Assembly: GCF_023373525.1 (NCBI RefSeq)
Contig: NZ_CP097218.1
Location: 2,914,001-2,978,000 of the forward strand
Length of the DNA: 64,000 nucleotides
Source: Brachybacterium kimchii
GTDB lineage: Bacteria > Actinomycetota > Actinomycetes > Actinomycetales > Dermabacteraceae
Reading direction: 5' to 3'
The translations under genes were made by a program, and so were the position numbers. This document shows positions 25,301 through 33,748 of this stretch, in pieces. Numbering within the stretch: position 1 is the stretch's first letter; the number at the start of each line of letters is the position of its first letter. The notes under the pieces are model-generated. The model was not told the DNA's origin and did no database searches. It saw nothing but the letters and a program-made list of their open reading frames with translations.

Positions 25301-26956
25301 ATGCGACCCCGCCCCGCCCTCGCCGCCGTCGTCGCGGCCGCCGTCCTCGCGGTGCTCGCCGGCTGCGGGACCGCCGACCCCTCCGCCTCCCTGCCCGCGG
25401 GCACGAAGGAGGGCGGCGACCTCGTGTACGCCACCGACCGCGAGCCCACCTGCCTGGACCCCCACAACAGCGGCGACATGCCGCAGACCTACATCGCCCG
25501 CCAGTACCTCGACTCGCTGGTCTCGATGAAGGCCGACGGCACGGTCGTGCCCTGGCTCGCCCAGTCCTGGCACGTGTCCAAGGACGGTCGGACCTACGAC
25601 TTCGACCTGAAGAAGGGCGTGGAGTTCACCGACGGGGAGCCGCTGGACGCGGACGCGGTGGTCGCGAACTTCGAGCAGATCATGGACCCGGACACGCAGT
25701 CCTCGACCGACCTGCTGTACCTCTCTCCGTACTTCGAGAAGGCCACCGCGGTCTCCGAGCACACGGTGCGCGTAACCCTCAAGCGCTCCTATTCGCCGCT
25801 GCTCACGGTGCTCTCGCAGGCGTTCTTCGGCATCGAGTCACCGAAGGCGATGGCCCGCGGGCTCGAGGCGAACTGCGCGGCGCCCGTCGGCACCGGCCCC
25901 TTCAAGGTCGCCGAGTGGAAGCGGAACCAGGAGGTCGTGCTGGTGCGCAACGACGACTACGACTCCGCCCCGGCCGACGCGAAGCACCAGGGCCCCGCCT
26001 ATCTCGAGAAGGTCACCTGGCGGTTCCTCAAGGACAACACCGCGCGCTTCGGCGCCCTGCAGTCCGGGAAGGCGCAGGCCATCTTCAACCTCCCGCCCGA
26101 ATCCGTGCCCGCGGCGAGCGCCGACTCCCGCATCGACACCGACGACTTCGTGCACTCCGGCGTGCCCTTCGCGCTGGACTTCAACACCGACAGCCCGCAG
26201 CTGTCCGATGTGCGCGTGCGCCGGGCGATCGTGCATGCGGCCGACGCCCCCGGGATCGTCGAGAGCGCCTACGGGGGCGTGTTCCCCTACGAGGGCAACG
26301 CACTGTCCAGCGGCACCCCGGACTACGACGAGAACTACCACGAGCCCTTCCCCTACGACCCGGACAAGGCCGCAGCGCTGCTGGACGAGGCCGGGTGGAC
26401 GGGCCGCGACGCGGACGGCTACCGCACGAAGGACGGGAAGACCCTCACGCTGCGCCTGCCGTACAACTCGGATCCCGGGGAGACGCCACCGGCGGACCTC
26501 ACGATCTTCCAGAACTTCCAGGCCATGGAGAAGCGGGCCGGGATCAAGGTGGAGCTGCAGCCGAAGGACGCGGCCTCGATGACCGCGATCAAGCAGGACC
26601 CCACCGGCTACGACGTCAAGGGCGGCTACTGGAACAGCCCCACGCCCGGCGTCATGTACATCAAGTTCTCCCAGGAGACCCTCGACATCGACAACGGGCA
26701 GAACGTGGCGCGCGACTTCGACGACGAGCTCGATCGGACCCTCGTGCAGGCAGCCGGCACCACCGACCCCGAGAAGCAGCAGCAGCTGTACTCCAAGGCC
26801 CAGGGGATCCTCACGTCCCAGGCCTGGCACCTGCCGCTCTATCCCGTCCAGACGCGCCTGGCGACGAGGTCCGACCAGGTCCGGGACATCTGGATCGAGC
26901 CCAGCGAGGGCGAGCCCGTGCTGCACGACGCCTACCTGATCCGGGACGGAGCCTGA
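25301..26956 (+). CDS. ABC transporter solute-binding lipoprotein (family 5)
   Basis: 551 residues. The lipobox LAGC puts the lipidated Cys at 22. Family 5 (oligopeptide/nickel type) features: GGDLVYATDREPTCLDPH, WHVSKDGRTYDFDLKKGVEFTDGEPLDADAVVANF and VGTGPFKVAEW. It captures the substrate outside the cell for the two permeases that follow. GGAG six bases before the ATG sets the start. The next gene begins one base after its stop. The family transports peptides, opines, glutathione and some sulfur or metal ligands; the neighbouring flavin enzymes favour an organic sulfur compound. Confidence 0.92.
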   Translation: MRPRPALAAVVAAAVLAVLAGCGTADPSASLPAGTKEGGDLVYATDREPTCLDPHNSGDMPQTYIARQYLDSLVSMKADGTVVPWLAQSWHVSKDGRTYDFDLKKGVEFTDGEPLDADAVVANFEQIMDPDTQSSTDLLYLSPYFEKATAVSEHTVRVTLKRSYSPLLTVLSQAFFGIESPKAMARGLEANCAAPVGTGPFKVAEWKRNQEVVLVRNDDYDSAPADAKHQGPAYLEKVTWRFLKDNTARFGALQSGKAQAIFNLPPESVPAASADSRIDTDDFVHSGVPFALDFNTDSPQLSDVRVRRAIVHAADAPGIVESAYGGVFPYEGNALSSGTPDYDENYHEPFPYDPDKAAALLDEAGWTGRDADGYRTKDGKTLTLRLPYNSDPGETPPADLTIFQNFQAMEKRAGIKVELQPKDAASMTAIKQDPTGYDVKGGYWNSPTPGVMYIKFSQETLDIDNGQNVARDFDDELDRTLVQAAGTTDPEKQQQLYSKAQGILTSQAWHLPLYPVQTRLATRSDQVRDIWIEPSEGEPVLHDAYLIRDGA

Positions 26957-26957
26957 G

Positions 26958-27965
26958 ATGACCGCAGAGACAGCAATCGCCCCCTCCGGCCCGCGCCCCG
27001 CGCTCCTCGCCCGCCTGCGCGCCTCCCTCGGCGGGCGGATCGCCCTGCGGATCCTCTCCGCCCTCGTCCTGCTGTGGGCCGTCGCGACCATCGTGTTCTT
27101 CCTGCAGCACCTGGTGCCGGGTGATCCGGCGCTCGCGATCCTGGGCGGCGCCTCGGCGAACCCGCCGCCGGAGACCGTCGCCGCGGTGCGCGCGCAGTAC
27201 GGCTTCGACCAGCCCCTGCTCGCGCAGTACGCGGACTTCCTGGGCGGTCTGGTGCGCGGGGACCTCGGCAGCTCGTACACGATGAAGGAGCCGGTGGCCC
27301 GGATCATCGCCGAGCAGATCGTCCCCACCCTGCAGCTGACCGGCGCGTCCCTCGCGATCGCCTGGGCGATCGCGATCGGCAGCACCCTGCTCACGGCCGC
27401 CCGTCCCGGCCTCGCCGCGCGCATCGGCTCGGGCCTCGAGGTGGTACTCGCCGCCCTCCCCCACTTCTGGCTCGGCGTGGTGCTGCTCGTCGTGTTCGCG
27501 GTGACCCTGCACTGGCTGCCCGTGGTCGACGACGGCCCGGCGGGACTCGTGCTGCCCGCGCTCACCCTGGGCGTGCCGCTCGGCGGCTTCCTCGCCCAGG
27601 TCACGCGGGACGAGTTCGACGCCGCCTCCCGCCAGCCCTTCGTGCTCTCTGCTCTCTCGCGCGGCACGCGCCCCCGTGACGTGCGGTGGCGCCACGTCCT
27701 GCGCCATGCCGCCCTGCCGGGGATCGCGCTCTCGGGGTGGGGGCTGGGCTCGCTGATCTCCGGCGCGGTCGTGGTCGAGGTGATCTTCTCCCGCCAGGGC
27801 ATCGGCCAGGTGCTGGTGACGGCCGTGACCTCGCAGGATCTCCCGCTCGTGATCGGGGTGACCTTCGTGGTCGCGCTGGTCTACGTGATCGCGAACATCC
27901 TCACCGACCTCGCCGCCGTGGCCGTGGACCCGCGGCTGCGCACCTCGATCGGAGGCGCCTCATGA
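26958..27965 (+). CDS. ABC transporter permease (DppB type)
   Basis: 335 residues with about six membrane segments. The N-terminal helix is followed by FFLQHLVPGDPALAILGG, standard for DppB/OppB-type permeases. The cytoplasmic coupling loop is DEFDAASRQPFVLSALSRGTRPRDVRWRH (the EAA-like region). Its stop overlaps the start of the next permease by four bases. A charged stretch of about 30 residues precedes the first helix. It forms the channel with the following DppC-type protein. Confidence 0.92.
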   Translation: MTAETAIAPSGPRPALLARLRASLGGRIALRILSALVLLWAVATIVFFLQHLVPGDPALAILGGASANPPPETVAAVRAQYGFDQPLLAQYADFLGGLVRGDLGSSYTMKEPVARIIAEQIVPTLQLTGASLAIAWAIAIGSTLLTAARPGLAARIGSGLEVVLAALPHFWLGVVLLVVFAVTLHWLPVVDDGPAGLVLPALTLGVPLGGFLAQVTRDEFDAASRQPFVLSALSRGTRPRDVRWRHVLRHAALPGIALSGWGLGSLISGAVVVEVIFSRQGIGQVLVTAVTSQDLPLVIGVTFVVALVYVIANILTDLAAVAVDPRLRTSIGGAS

Positions 27966-28855
27966 CCGCGCTCGCCACCGCACCGGAGACCGCCGCCCCG
28001 GCGGCCGGCTCCCGACCCCGCACCCGACGGACGCGCCCCGCGACCGCCCTGCGCAGCGTGAGCTTCTGGCTCGCGGCCGTGGTCGTCGCCCTGGTGCTGC
28101 TCGCGGCGATCGCGCCGGGGCTGCTCGCCCCGCAGGACCCGCTCGAGATCAGCCTCGGCGAGAGCTTCGACGCCCCCAGCGCCGCGCACGTCTTCGGCAC
28201 CGACCAGTCGGGCCGCGACGTGTTCTCGCGCGTGGTGCACGGCGCCGGGCAGTCGCTCGCGATCGGCCTCGGCGCGACCGCGATCGGCCTCGTCGGGGCG
28301 ATCGCCCTGGGGCTTCTCGGCGGCCTCGGCGGACGCCTGGCCGACGCCTCGGTGACCCGCGTGATCGAGGTGCTCTACGCCTTCCCCGGGATCCTCCTCG
28401 CACTCATCCTCATCGCCGTCTACGGCAGCAGCGCGCTCACGCAGATGGTCGCCGTGGGCGTCGCGACCATGCCCGGCTACGCCCGCATGGTGCGCGGCCA
28501 GGTGCTCGCCGTGAAGGGCTCCCTGTACGTGGAGTCCGCCCGCGCGCTCGGCCACTCCCCCGCGCGGATCCTCACGCGCACGATCCTCCCGAACGCCTTC
28601 CGCCCGCTCACCGTGCTGGTGACCCTCGGGGTGGGGCAGGCGATCGTGTGGGCCGCGGCGCTGGGCTTCCTGGGCATGGGCGTGCAGCCGCCCACCGCCG
28701 AGTGGGGCGCCATGCTCAACGCCGGCCGCACCTACATCCAGCAGGCCTGGTGGATGGACTTCTTCCCCGGCATCACGATCGTCGTCTTCACCCTGTCCCT
28801 CACCGTGCTGGGCCGTCACCTGCAGCGCGCCGCCGATTCCGGAGCCTCCCGATGA
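27962..28855 (+). CDS. ABC transporter permease (DppC type)
   Basis: 297 residues. The first helix is followed by a periplasmic segment ending HVFGTDQSGRDVFSRVVHG, the conserved DppC signature (GTDxxGRDxxSR). The EAA loop is ESARALGHSPARILTRTILPN. About six membrane segments. It overlaps both neighbours by four bases (ATGA), which indicates translational coupling across the operon. Confidence 0.93.
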   Translation: MTALATAPETAAPAAGSRPRTRRTRPATALRSVSFWLAAVVVALVLLAAIAPGLLAPQDPLEISLGESFDAPSAAHVFGTDQSGRDVFSRVVHGAGQSLAIGLGATAIGLVGAIALGLLGGLGGRLADASVTRVIEVLYAFPGILLALILIAVYGSSALTQMVAVGVATMPGYARMVRGQVLAVKGSLYVESARALGHSPARILTRTILPNAFRPLTVLVTLGVGQAIVWAAALGFLGMGVQPPTAEWGAMLNAGRTYIQQAWWMDFFPGITIVVFTLSLTVLGRHLQRAADSGASR

Positions 28856-30528
28856 ACGCCCTGATCACCGCAGATAGCCTCTCGGTCGCCTTCGACGGGG
28901 ACGAGGTCTTGCACGACGTCTCGCTCGCGCTCCGCCCGGGCAGCTGCCTGGGGATCGTGGGCGAGTCCGGCTCCGGGAAGTCGGTGACCGCCCGCAGCCT
29001 GCTGGGGCTGAACGGCGAGCGCGCGGAGGTGCGCGCCGATCGTCTCGAGGCGACCGGCACCGACCTGCTGCGGGCGACCGACGCCCAGCTGCGCGCCCTG
29101 CGCGGCCGCCGCATCGGCTACGTGCTGCAGGACGCCCTGGTCTCCCTCGATCCGCTGCGCCGCGTGGGCGCGGAGATCGCCGAGCCCCTGCGCGTCCACG
29201 GCGTGCCCCGGCGGGCCCGGGAGGGCCGGGTGCACGAGCTGCTCGCGGCCGCCGGCGTCCCCGAGCCCGAGCTGCGGGCCCGTCAGCTGCCCAGCGAGCT
29301 CTCCGGCGGGCTGCGCCAGCGCGCGCTGATCGCCGCGGCGCTCGCCCTGGATCCCGACGTCCTGATCGCCGACGAGCCGACCACCGCCCTCGACGTCACC
29401 GTGCAGGCGCAGATCCTCTCGCTGCTCGAGGCGAACCTGGCCGCGGGCCGCGCGATCATCCTCATCAGCCACGACCTCGCCGTCGTCGAGCGCCTGGCCG
29501 ACGAGGTGCTGGTGATGAAGGACGGCCGCGTCGTCGAGCAGGGGCCCACGTCCCAGGTCCTCTCCCGCCCCGCCGACCCGTACACGCGCCGCCTGCTCGC
29601 GGCGGTCCCCTCCGCCCGCTCGCGAGGGTCCCGCCTCTCCGACGCGCCGCCGCTCGAGCTCTCGGCGCGGGACCGGGAGCTGCTCGGCGCGCGTCGCGCG
29701 GGAGCAGAGCCCGCGGCCGACGGCGCACCCGCTGCCAAGGCCCCGGTGCTGAAGGTCGAGCACGTCTCGAAGCGCTTCCGCGGGCCCGACGGGCGCGAGC
29801 GCACCGTCGTGGACGACGTGTCCTTCGCCCTCGCACCGGGCGAGACCCTCGGGATCGTCGGCGAGTCCGGATCCGGGAAGTCGACCACGGCGCGCATCGC
29901 CCTGGCCCTCGCCGAGCCGAGCGCGGGGCGCGTGCTTCTCGACGGGGAGGCCTGGTCGGGGCTGCGCGAGCGCCGCCGCCGCTACCGTCGGCGCCGCATC
30001 TCCGTGGTGCCGCAGGACCCGCTGGGCTCCTTCGACCCGCGCTGGGACGTCGGCCGCACCATCGCCGACGCGATCCCCGCGGAGGTCGGCGGCTCCTCCC
30101 GCAGCGAGGCCCGGTCTCACCGGGTGTCCGAGCTGCTCGAGGCCGTGGGGCTCACCGCGGCGCACGCCCGCCGCCATCCCCTGACCCTCTCCGGCGGGCA
30201 GCGCCAGCGCGTCGCGATCGCGCGCGCCCTGGCCACCTCGCCGGAGATCCTGGTGCTCGACGAGCCGGTCTCCGCGCTCGACGTGTCCATCCAGGCGCAG
30301 GTCCTCGACCTGCTCGGCGACCTCCAGAAGGCCCTCGGCACCGCGCACCTGTTCATCTCCCACGACCTTGGCGTCGTCCACCACGTGTCCGATCGCGTGC
30401 TGGTCATGCAGGCGGGCCGCGTGGTGGAGCAGGGCACCGCCGACGAGGTCTTCTTCCGCCCCCGCCACGACTACACCCGGGAGCTCGTCGCCGCGCTCCC
30501 CCACCCGACCCTCCAGGAGACCGCATGA
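28852..30528 (+). CDS. ABC transporter ATP-binding protein, two fused ATPase domains (DppD-DppF type)
   Basis: 558 residues. Two complete ATPase domains: the first with Walker A GESGSGKS near 37-44, signature LSGGLRQ and Walker B VLIADEPTTALD; the second with GESGSGKST near 337, LSGGQRQR and ILVLDEPVSALD. The first signature has GLRQR in place of GQRQR, still within the family range. An acidic linker joins the domains. It powers the two permeases. Its start and stop overlap the neighbours by four bases each. Confidence 0.95.
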   Translation: MNALITADSLSVAFDGDEVLHDVSLALRPGSCLGIVGESGSGKSVTARSLLGLNGERAEVRADRLEATGTDLLRATDAQLRALRGRRIGYVLQDALVSLDPLRRVGAEIAEPLRVHGVPRRAREGRVHELLAAAGVPEPELRARQLPSELSGGLRQRALIAAALALDPDVLIADEPTTALDVTVQAQILSLLEANLAAGRAIILISHDLAVVERLADEVLVMKDGRVVEQGPTSQVLSRPADPYTRRLLAAVPSARSRGSRLSDAPPLELSARDRELLGARRAGAEPAADGAPAAKAPVLKVEHVSKRFRGPDGRERTVVDDVSFALAPGETLGIVGESGSGKSTTARIALALAEPSAGRVLLDGEAWSGLRERRRRYRRRRISVVPQDPLGSFDPRWDVGRTIADAIPAEVGGSSRSEARSHRVSELLEAVGLTAAHARRHPLTLSGGQRQRVAIARALATSPEILVLDEPVSALDVSIQAQVLDLLGDLQKALGTAHLFISHDLGVVHHVSDRVLVMQAGRVVEQGTADEVFFRPRHDYTRELVAALPHPTLQETA

Positions 30529-31826
30529 GCACCACCGCCGCACCCGTCGGCCCGACCGACTCGACGACCAAGGCGACCCCGACCGCCCGGACCGACGCCC
30601 CCGCGTCGCTCGAGGACCTGCGTGCGCGCTTCACGCCCGTGCTGGCCGAGATCGCGGAGGGCGCGGTCGAGCGCGAGCACGAGCGCCGCCTGCCCTTCGC
30701 CGAGGTCCGCGCGCTCGCGGACGCGGGCTTCACGGCGATCACCGTCCCGCGCGAGCAGGGCGGATCCGGGGCCGACGTGGAGGCCCTGTTCGGCCTGCTC
30801 ATCGACCTCGGTGAGGCCGATTCGAACCTCCCGCAGCTGCTGCGCGCCCACTTCGCCTTCGCCAACGGCCTCCTGCTGGGCGATGAGGAGGAGGACCCGA
30901 GCACCTGGCAGCGCCTGCTCGCGGGCGGCGCCGTCTTCGGCAACGCGAGCCATGAGCGCAGCACCGCCCGGGTCGGGGACCTCGCCACGACCGTCGTCCC
31001 CGACGGTGAGGACTTCCTGATCAGCGGCGAGAAGGCGTACTCCACCGGGTCGATCTTCGCGGACTGGATCAACGTCACCGCGCAGACGCCCGGCGGCCGC
31101 CGCGCCCGCGTGACCGTGCGGCGCGACGATGCCGGCGTCGAGGTGAGAGACGACTGGGACGGCTTCGGTCAGCAGCTCACCGGCAGCGGCACCACGGTGC
31201 TGCGCGACGTGCGGGTGCCCGCCTCGCGGGTGCGGATCCGGGGCGGGAGCGCGGACGGCCTGCCGACGCCGCAGACCGCGTTCCTGCAGCTGGTGCTGCT
31301 GTCCTCGCTGGTGGGCGTGGGGCGGGCGGCGCTGCGCGACGGCGTCGAGTTCGTGCGCTCGCGCACCCGCGTCTACTCGCAGGGCAGCGGGGCCACCGCG
31401 GCGGAGGACCCGCTGGTCCAGGCGGTCGTCGGCCGGCTCTCGGCGAAGCTCGCCGCCGCGAAGGACTCCGTGCTCGCCGCTGCGCGCGTCCTCGGCCGCG
31501 CGCAGGACTCGGTGATCCGCGACCATCGCGACGGGGTGGCGGGCTCGGAGCGCTCGCTCGCGCTCATCGACGCGGCCGAGCTGCGCACCGTGCAGGCGCA
31601 GCTCACCGCCGTCGACAACGTGCTCGCGGTGACGACCCAGCTGTTCGAGGTGGGCGGCGCCTCGGCGACCTCGCGCGGACGCGCCCTGGATCGGCACTGG
31701 CGCAACGCCCGCACCCTGTCCTCGCACAACCCCGCGATCTACCAGGAGCGTGCGATCGGCGACCGGCTGCTCAACGACTCCGAGCTGCTCTACTTCTGGT
31801 CGACGGGCGAGAAGAAGAAGAGCTGA
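30525..31826 (+). CDS. Acyl-CoA dehydrogenase-fold flavin monooxygenase (DszC/SfnB-like)
   Basis: 433 residues. The fold is that of acyl-CoA dehydrogenases (ITVPREQGGSGADVEALF, ISGEKAYSTGS, GFGQQLTGSGTTVLRDVRVP), but the C-terminus has SSHNPAIYQERAIGDRLLN. That motif is typical of the DszC/SfnB branch, which are reduced-flavin-dependent oxygenases acting on sulfur or nitrogen. It overlaps the ATPase gene by four bases and is the last gene of the transport operon. With the divergent LLM monooxygenase it may form a two-step attack on one imported substrate. A flavin reductase is not seen nearby. Confidence 0.85.
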   Translation: MSTTAAPVGPTDSTTKATPTARTDAPASLEDLRARFTPVLAEIAEGAVEREHERRLPFAEVRALADAGFTAITVPREQGGSGADVEALFGLLIDLGEADSNLPQLLRAHFAFANGLLLGDEEEDPSTWQRLLAGGAVFGNASHERSTARVGDLATTVVPDGEDFLISGEKAYSTGSIFADWINVTAQTPGGRRARVTVRRDDAGVEVRDDWDGFGQQLTGSGTTVLRDVRVPASRVRIRGGSADGLPTPQTAFLQLVLLSSLVGVGRAALRDGVEFVRSRTRVYSQGSGATAAEDPLVQAVVGRLSAKLAAAKDSVLAAARVLGRAQDSVIRDHRDGVAGSERSLALIDAAELRTVQAQLTAVDNVLAVTTQLFEVGGASATSRGRALDRHWRNARTLSSHNPAIYQERAIGDRLLNDSELLYFWSTGEKKKS

Positions 31827-31863
31827 GGGGCGAGGAGAGAGACTGCGGCACGAGAAGGAGAGT

Positions 31864-31888
31864 TGAGCGGCGCCGAGGCGACCGCTCA
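31864..31888. terminator. Hairpin between convergent genes
   Basis: TGAGCGG and CCGCTCA form seven base pairs with an 11-base loop, overlapping the stop of the macrodomain gene, between convergent genes. A modest bidirectional terminator candidate. Confidence 0.35.
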
Positions 31889-32425
31889 GACCGTCTCGAG
31901 CGCCTCCCGGTACGCCGCGAGGGACGCATCGTCGAACAGCCAGAAGCGGATCTCCTCGAACCCGCCGACCGCGGCCGCGGTCTCCCGCACGGTGCGGATC
32001 GCGACTGCTGCCGCGCGCTCGACCGGGAAGCGATAGACGCCGGTCGAGATCGACGGGAAGGCCACGCTGGCCAGGCCGTTCTCGCGTGCGACCTCGAGAC
32101 TGCGCCGATAGCACGAGGCGAGCTGGGAGTCCTTCTCCTGTCGGCCGGCCTCGTCGGCCCGCGCCGACCAGACGGGGCCGACGGTGTGGATCACGTGGGC
32201 CGCGGGCAGGTCGTGCCCGCCGGTGATCTTCGCGTCGCCGGTCTCGCAGCCGTCGAGCGTGCGGCACTCGGCGAGCAGCCCGGGCCCGGCCGCGCGGTGG
32301 ATCGCGCCGTCGACCCCGCCGCCGCCCAGCAGCGTCGAGTTGGCGGCGTTGACGATCGCGTCGACCTCGCCGTCCGTCGTGATGTCGCCGCGGTGCAGTG
32401 TGATCGGGACCGTCGGCTCGCTCAT
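31886..32425 (-). CDS. Macrodomain protein, O-acetyl-ADP-ribose deacetylase-like
   Basis: 179 residues forming a single macrodomain. [27 protein letters not shown] holds the conserved Asn and Asp of the MacroD/YmdB-type active site, and [10 protein letters not shown] is the second ribose-binding loop. Such enzymes remove O-acetyl-ADP-ribose or ADP-ribose from proteins. GAAGGGAAG precedes the ATG. It is co-directional with, and 41 bp downstream of, a quinone oxidoreductase gene; no partner ADP-ribosyltransferase is visible nearby. Confidence 0.93.
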   Translation of the reverse strand: MSEPTVPITLHRGDITTDGEVDAIVNAANSTLLGGGGVDGAIHRAAGPGLLAECRTLDGCETGDAKITGGHDLPAAHVIHTVGPVWSARADEAGRQEKDSQLASCYRRSLEVARENGLASVAFPSISTGVYRFPVERAAAVAIRTVRETAAAVGGFEEIRFWLFDDASLAAYREALETV

Positions 32426-32466
32426 CTGCGCACTTCCCTTCTCACCTCGGGCTCAGCGGGGCCCGC

Positions 32467-33396
32467 TCACTCGCTGACGCGGACCACGATCTTGCCGCTG
32501 GTGTGGCCGTCCATGTTGGCGCGGAAGGCGTCGGCCGCCTGCTCGAGCGGGAACGCGCGGGCGACGTCGACGCGCAGCTTGCCGGTGTCGACCATGTCGG
32601 CGAGGACGGCGAGGTCCTCGGCGTCGGGCCGCACCCACATGTAGGTGCCTCCGGACTCCGCGACCGAGCCGTCGGCGATCGAGGCGTGCCGACCGCCGTC
32701 CGCGAGCACGTCGAGGGTCGCCTCCAGGACCCCGCCCACGTAGTCGACCACGACGTCCACGCCGTCGGGCGCGAGCTCGCGCACGCGGTCGGCGAGGCCC
32801 TCGCCGTAGGTCACGGGCTCGGCGCCCAGGGAGCGCAGTCGGTCGTGGTTCGGCTCGGAGGCGGTGCCGATGACGCGCGCGCCGAGGGCCACGGCGATCT
32901 GGACGGCGAAGCTGCCGACGCCGCCGTTCGCGCCGTGGACCAGCACGGTCGTGCCCTCGGCGACGCCCATGCGGGTGAGGGACTGGTAGGCGGTGAGGCC
33001 GGCGAGGGGCAGGGCGGCCGCCTGCTCCCAGTCGAGCGCCGCGGGCTTGCGGGCGAGGGTGCGCACGGGCACCGTCATCTGCTCGGCGAAGGAGCCCTGC
33101 TCGACCCAGTCCTTGCGGCCGTAGGCCATGACCTCGTCGCCCTCGACGACCTCGGTGACGTCCAGCCCCACGGCCTCGACGACGCCCACGACGTCCCAGC
33201 CGGGGATCGCGGGGAACTCGATGTTCATGAGCGGGTCGAGGCCGCCGGCCACGATTTTCCAGTCCACCGGGTTCACACCGGCGGCGCGGACGGCGAGGCG
33301 CACCTCGCCGGGGCCGACCTTGGGGGTCTCGACCTCGCTGACCTCGAGGACGTCAGGGTCTCCGTACGCGCTGTAAGTGATGGCCTTCATGTCCAT
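32467..33396 (-). CDS. NADP-dependent quinone oxidoreductase-like MDR protein
   Basis: 309 residues, medium-chain dehydrogenase/reductase fold without the structural zinc Cys cluster. GDPDVLEVSEV at the N-terminus, AAGVNPVDWKI, and VLVHGANGGVGSFAVQIAVALGARVIGTAS as the NADP-binding fold place it in the zinc-independent quinone reductase group. Two ATG codons (33396 and 33390) are possible; no clear Shine-Dalgarno sequence is seen. It probably detoxifies quinones or enals. Confidence 0.9.
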   Translation of the reverse strand: MDMKAITYSAYGDPDVLEVSEVETPKVGPGEVRLAVRAAGVNPVDWKIVAGGLDPLMNIEFPAIPGWDVVGVVEAVGLDVTEVVEGDEVMAYGRKDWVEQGSFAEQMTVPVRTLARKPAALDWEQAAALPLAGLTAYQSLTRMGVAEGTTVLVHGANGGVGSFAVQIAVALGARVIGTASEPNHDRLRSLGAEPVTYGEGLADRVRELAPDGVDVVVDYVGGVLEATLDVLADGGRHASIADGSVAESGGTYMWVRPDAEDLAVLADMVDTGKLRVDVARAFPLEQAADAFRANMDGHTSGKIVVRVSE

Positions 33397-33748
33397 TGCG
33401 AACGCGCGCGGCGGGGGTGCGTATTCCGAGGGGCGGGCGGCGCGGCGGGACGTCGTCGAGCTCGGCTCGGGATCTTGTTAGGGTGCCAGGGCGAATGTGC
33501 CGTGGGTCACCGTGGCCCCGGGCGCGACCGCGTGCTTCGAGGATCCGAGCGGGCCGACCAGTCCCTCGCCCCCTCGCGCGGACCCACGGGAGGGTCGCTT
33601 CGGTCAGGTTCCGTGCCCGATCGACCGCATTCCGGCGCAGATCCTGGCCGACCGCCCCTCCCGCTCCTGCCCGCCGCTCTCCGTCCGACACCCCCGACCG
33701 GACTCCACCCCGACCGCCATTCCTGCCCCCACTCCGGAAGGCCCTGCT
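33397..33748. other. 352-bp divergent intergenic region upstream of the GH84 gene
   Basis: No gene is supported here. It holds a TAGGGT box (33479-33484) that could be a rightward -10 element with a long leader, but no matching -35 is seen. The frame of the GH84 gene stays open through part of it (from a GTG at 33497), which I take as chance because a strong ribosome site lies at 33736-33741. Confidence 0.4.

Noticed and set aside
33497..33748. N-terminal extension of the GH84 frame to a GTG at 33497
   Set aside because: A strong ribosome site and GTG lie at 33736-33751, directly before a normal Tat-like leader.
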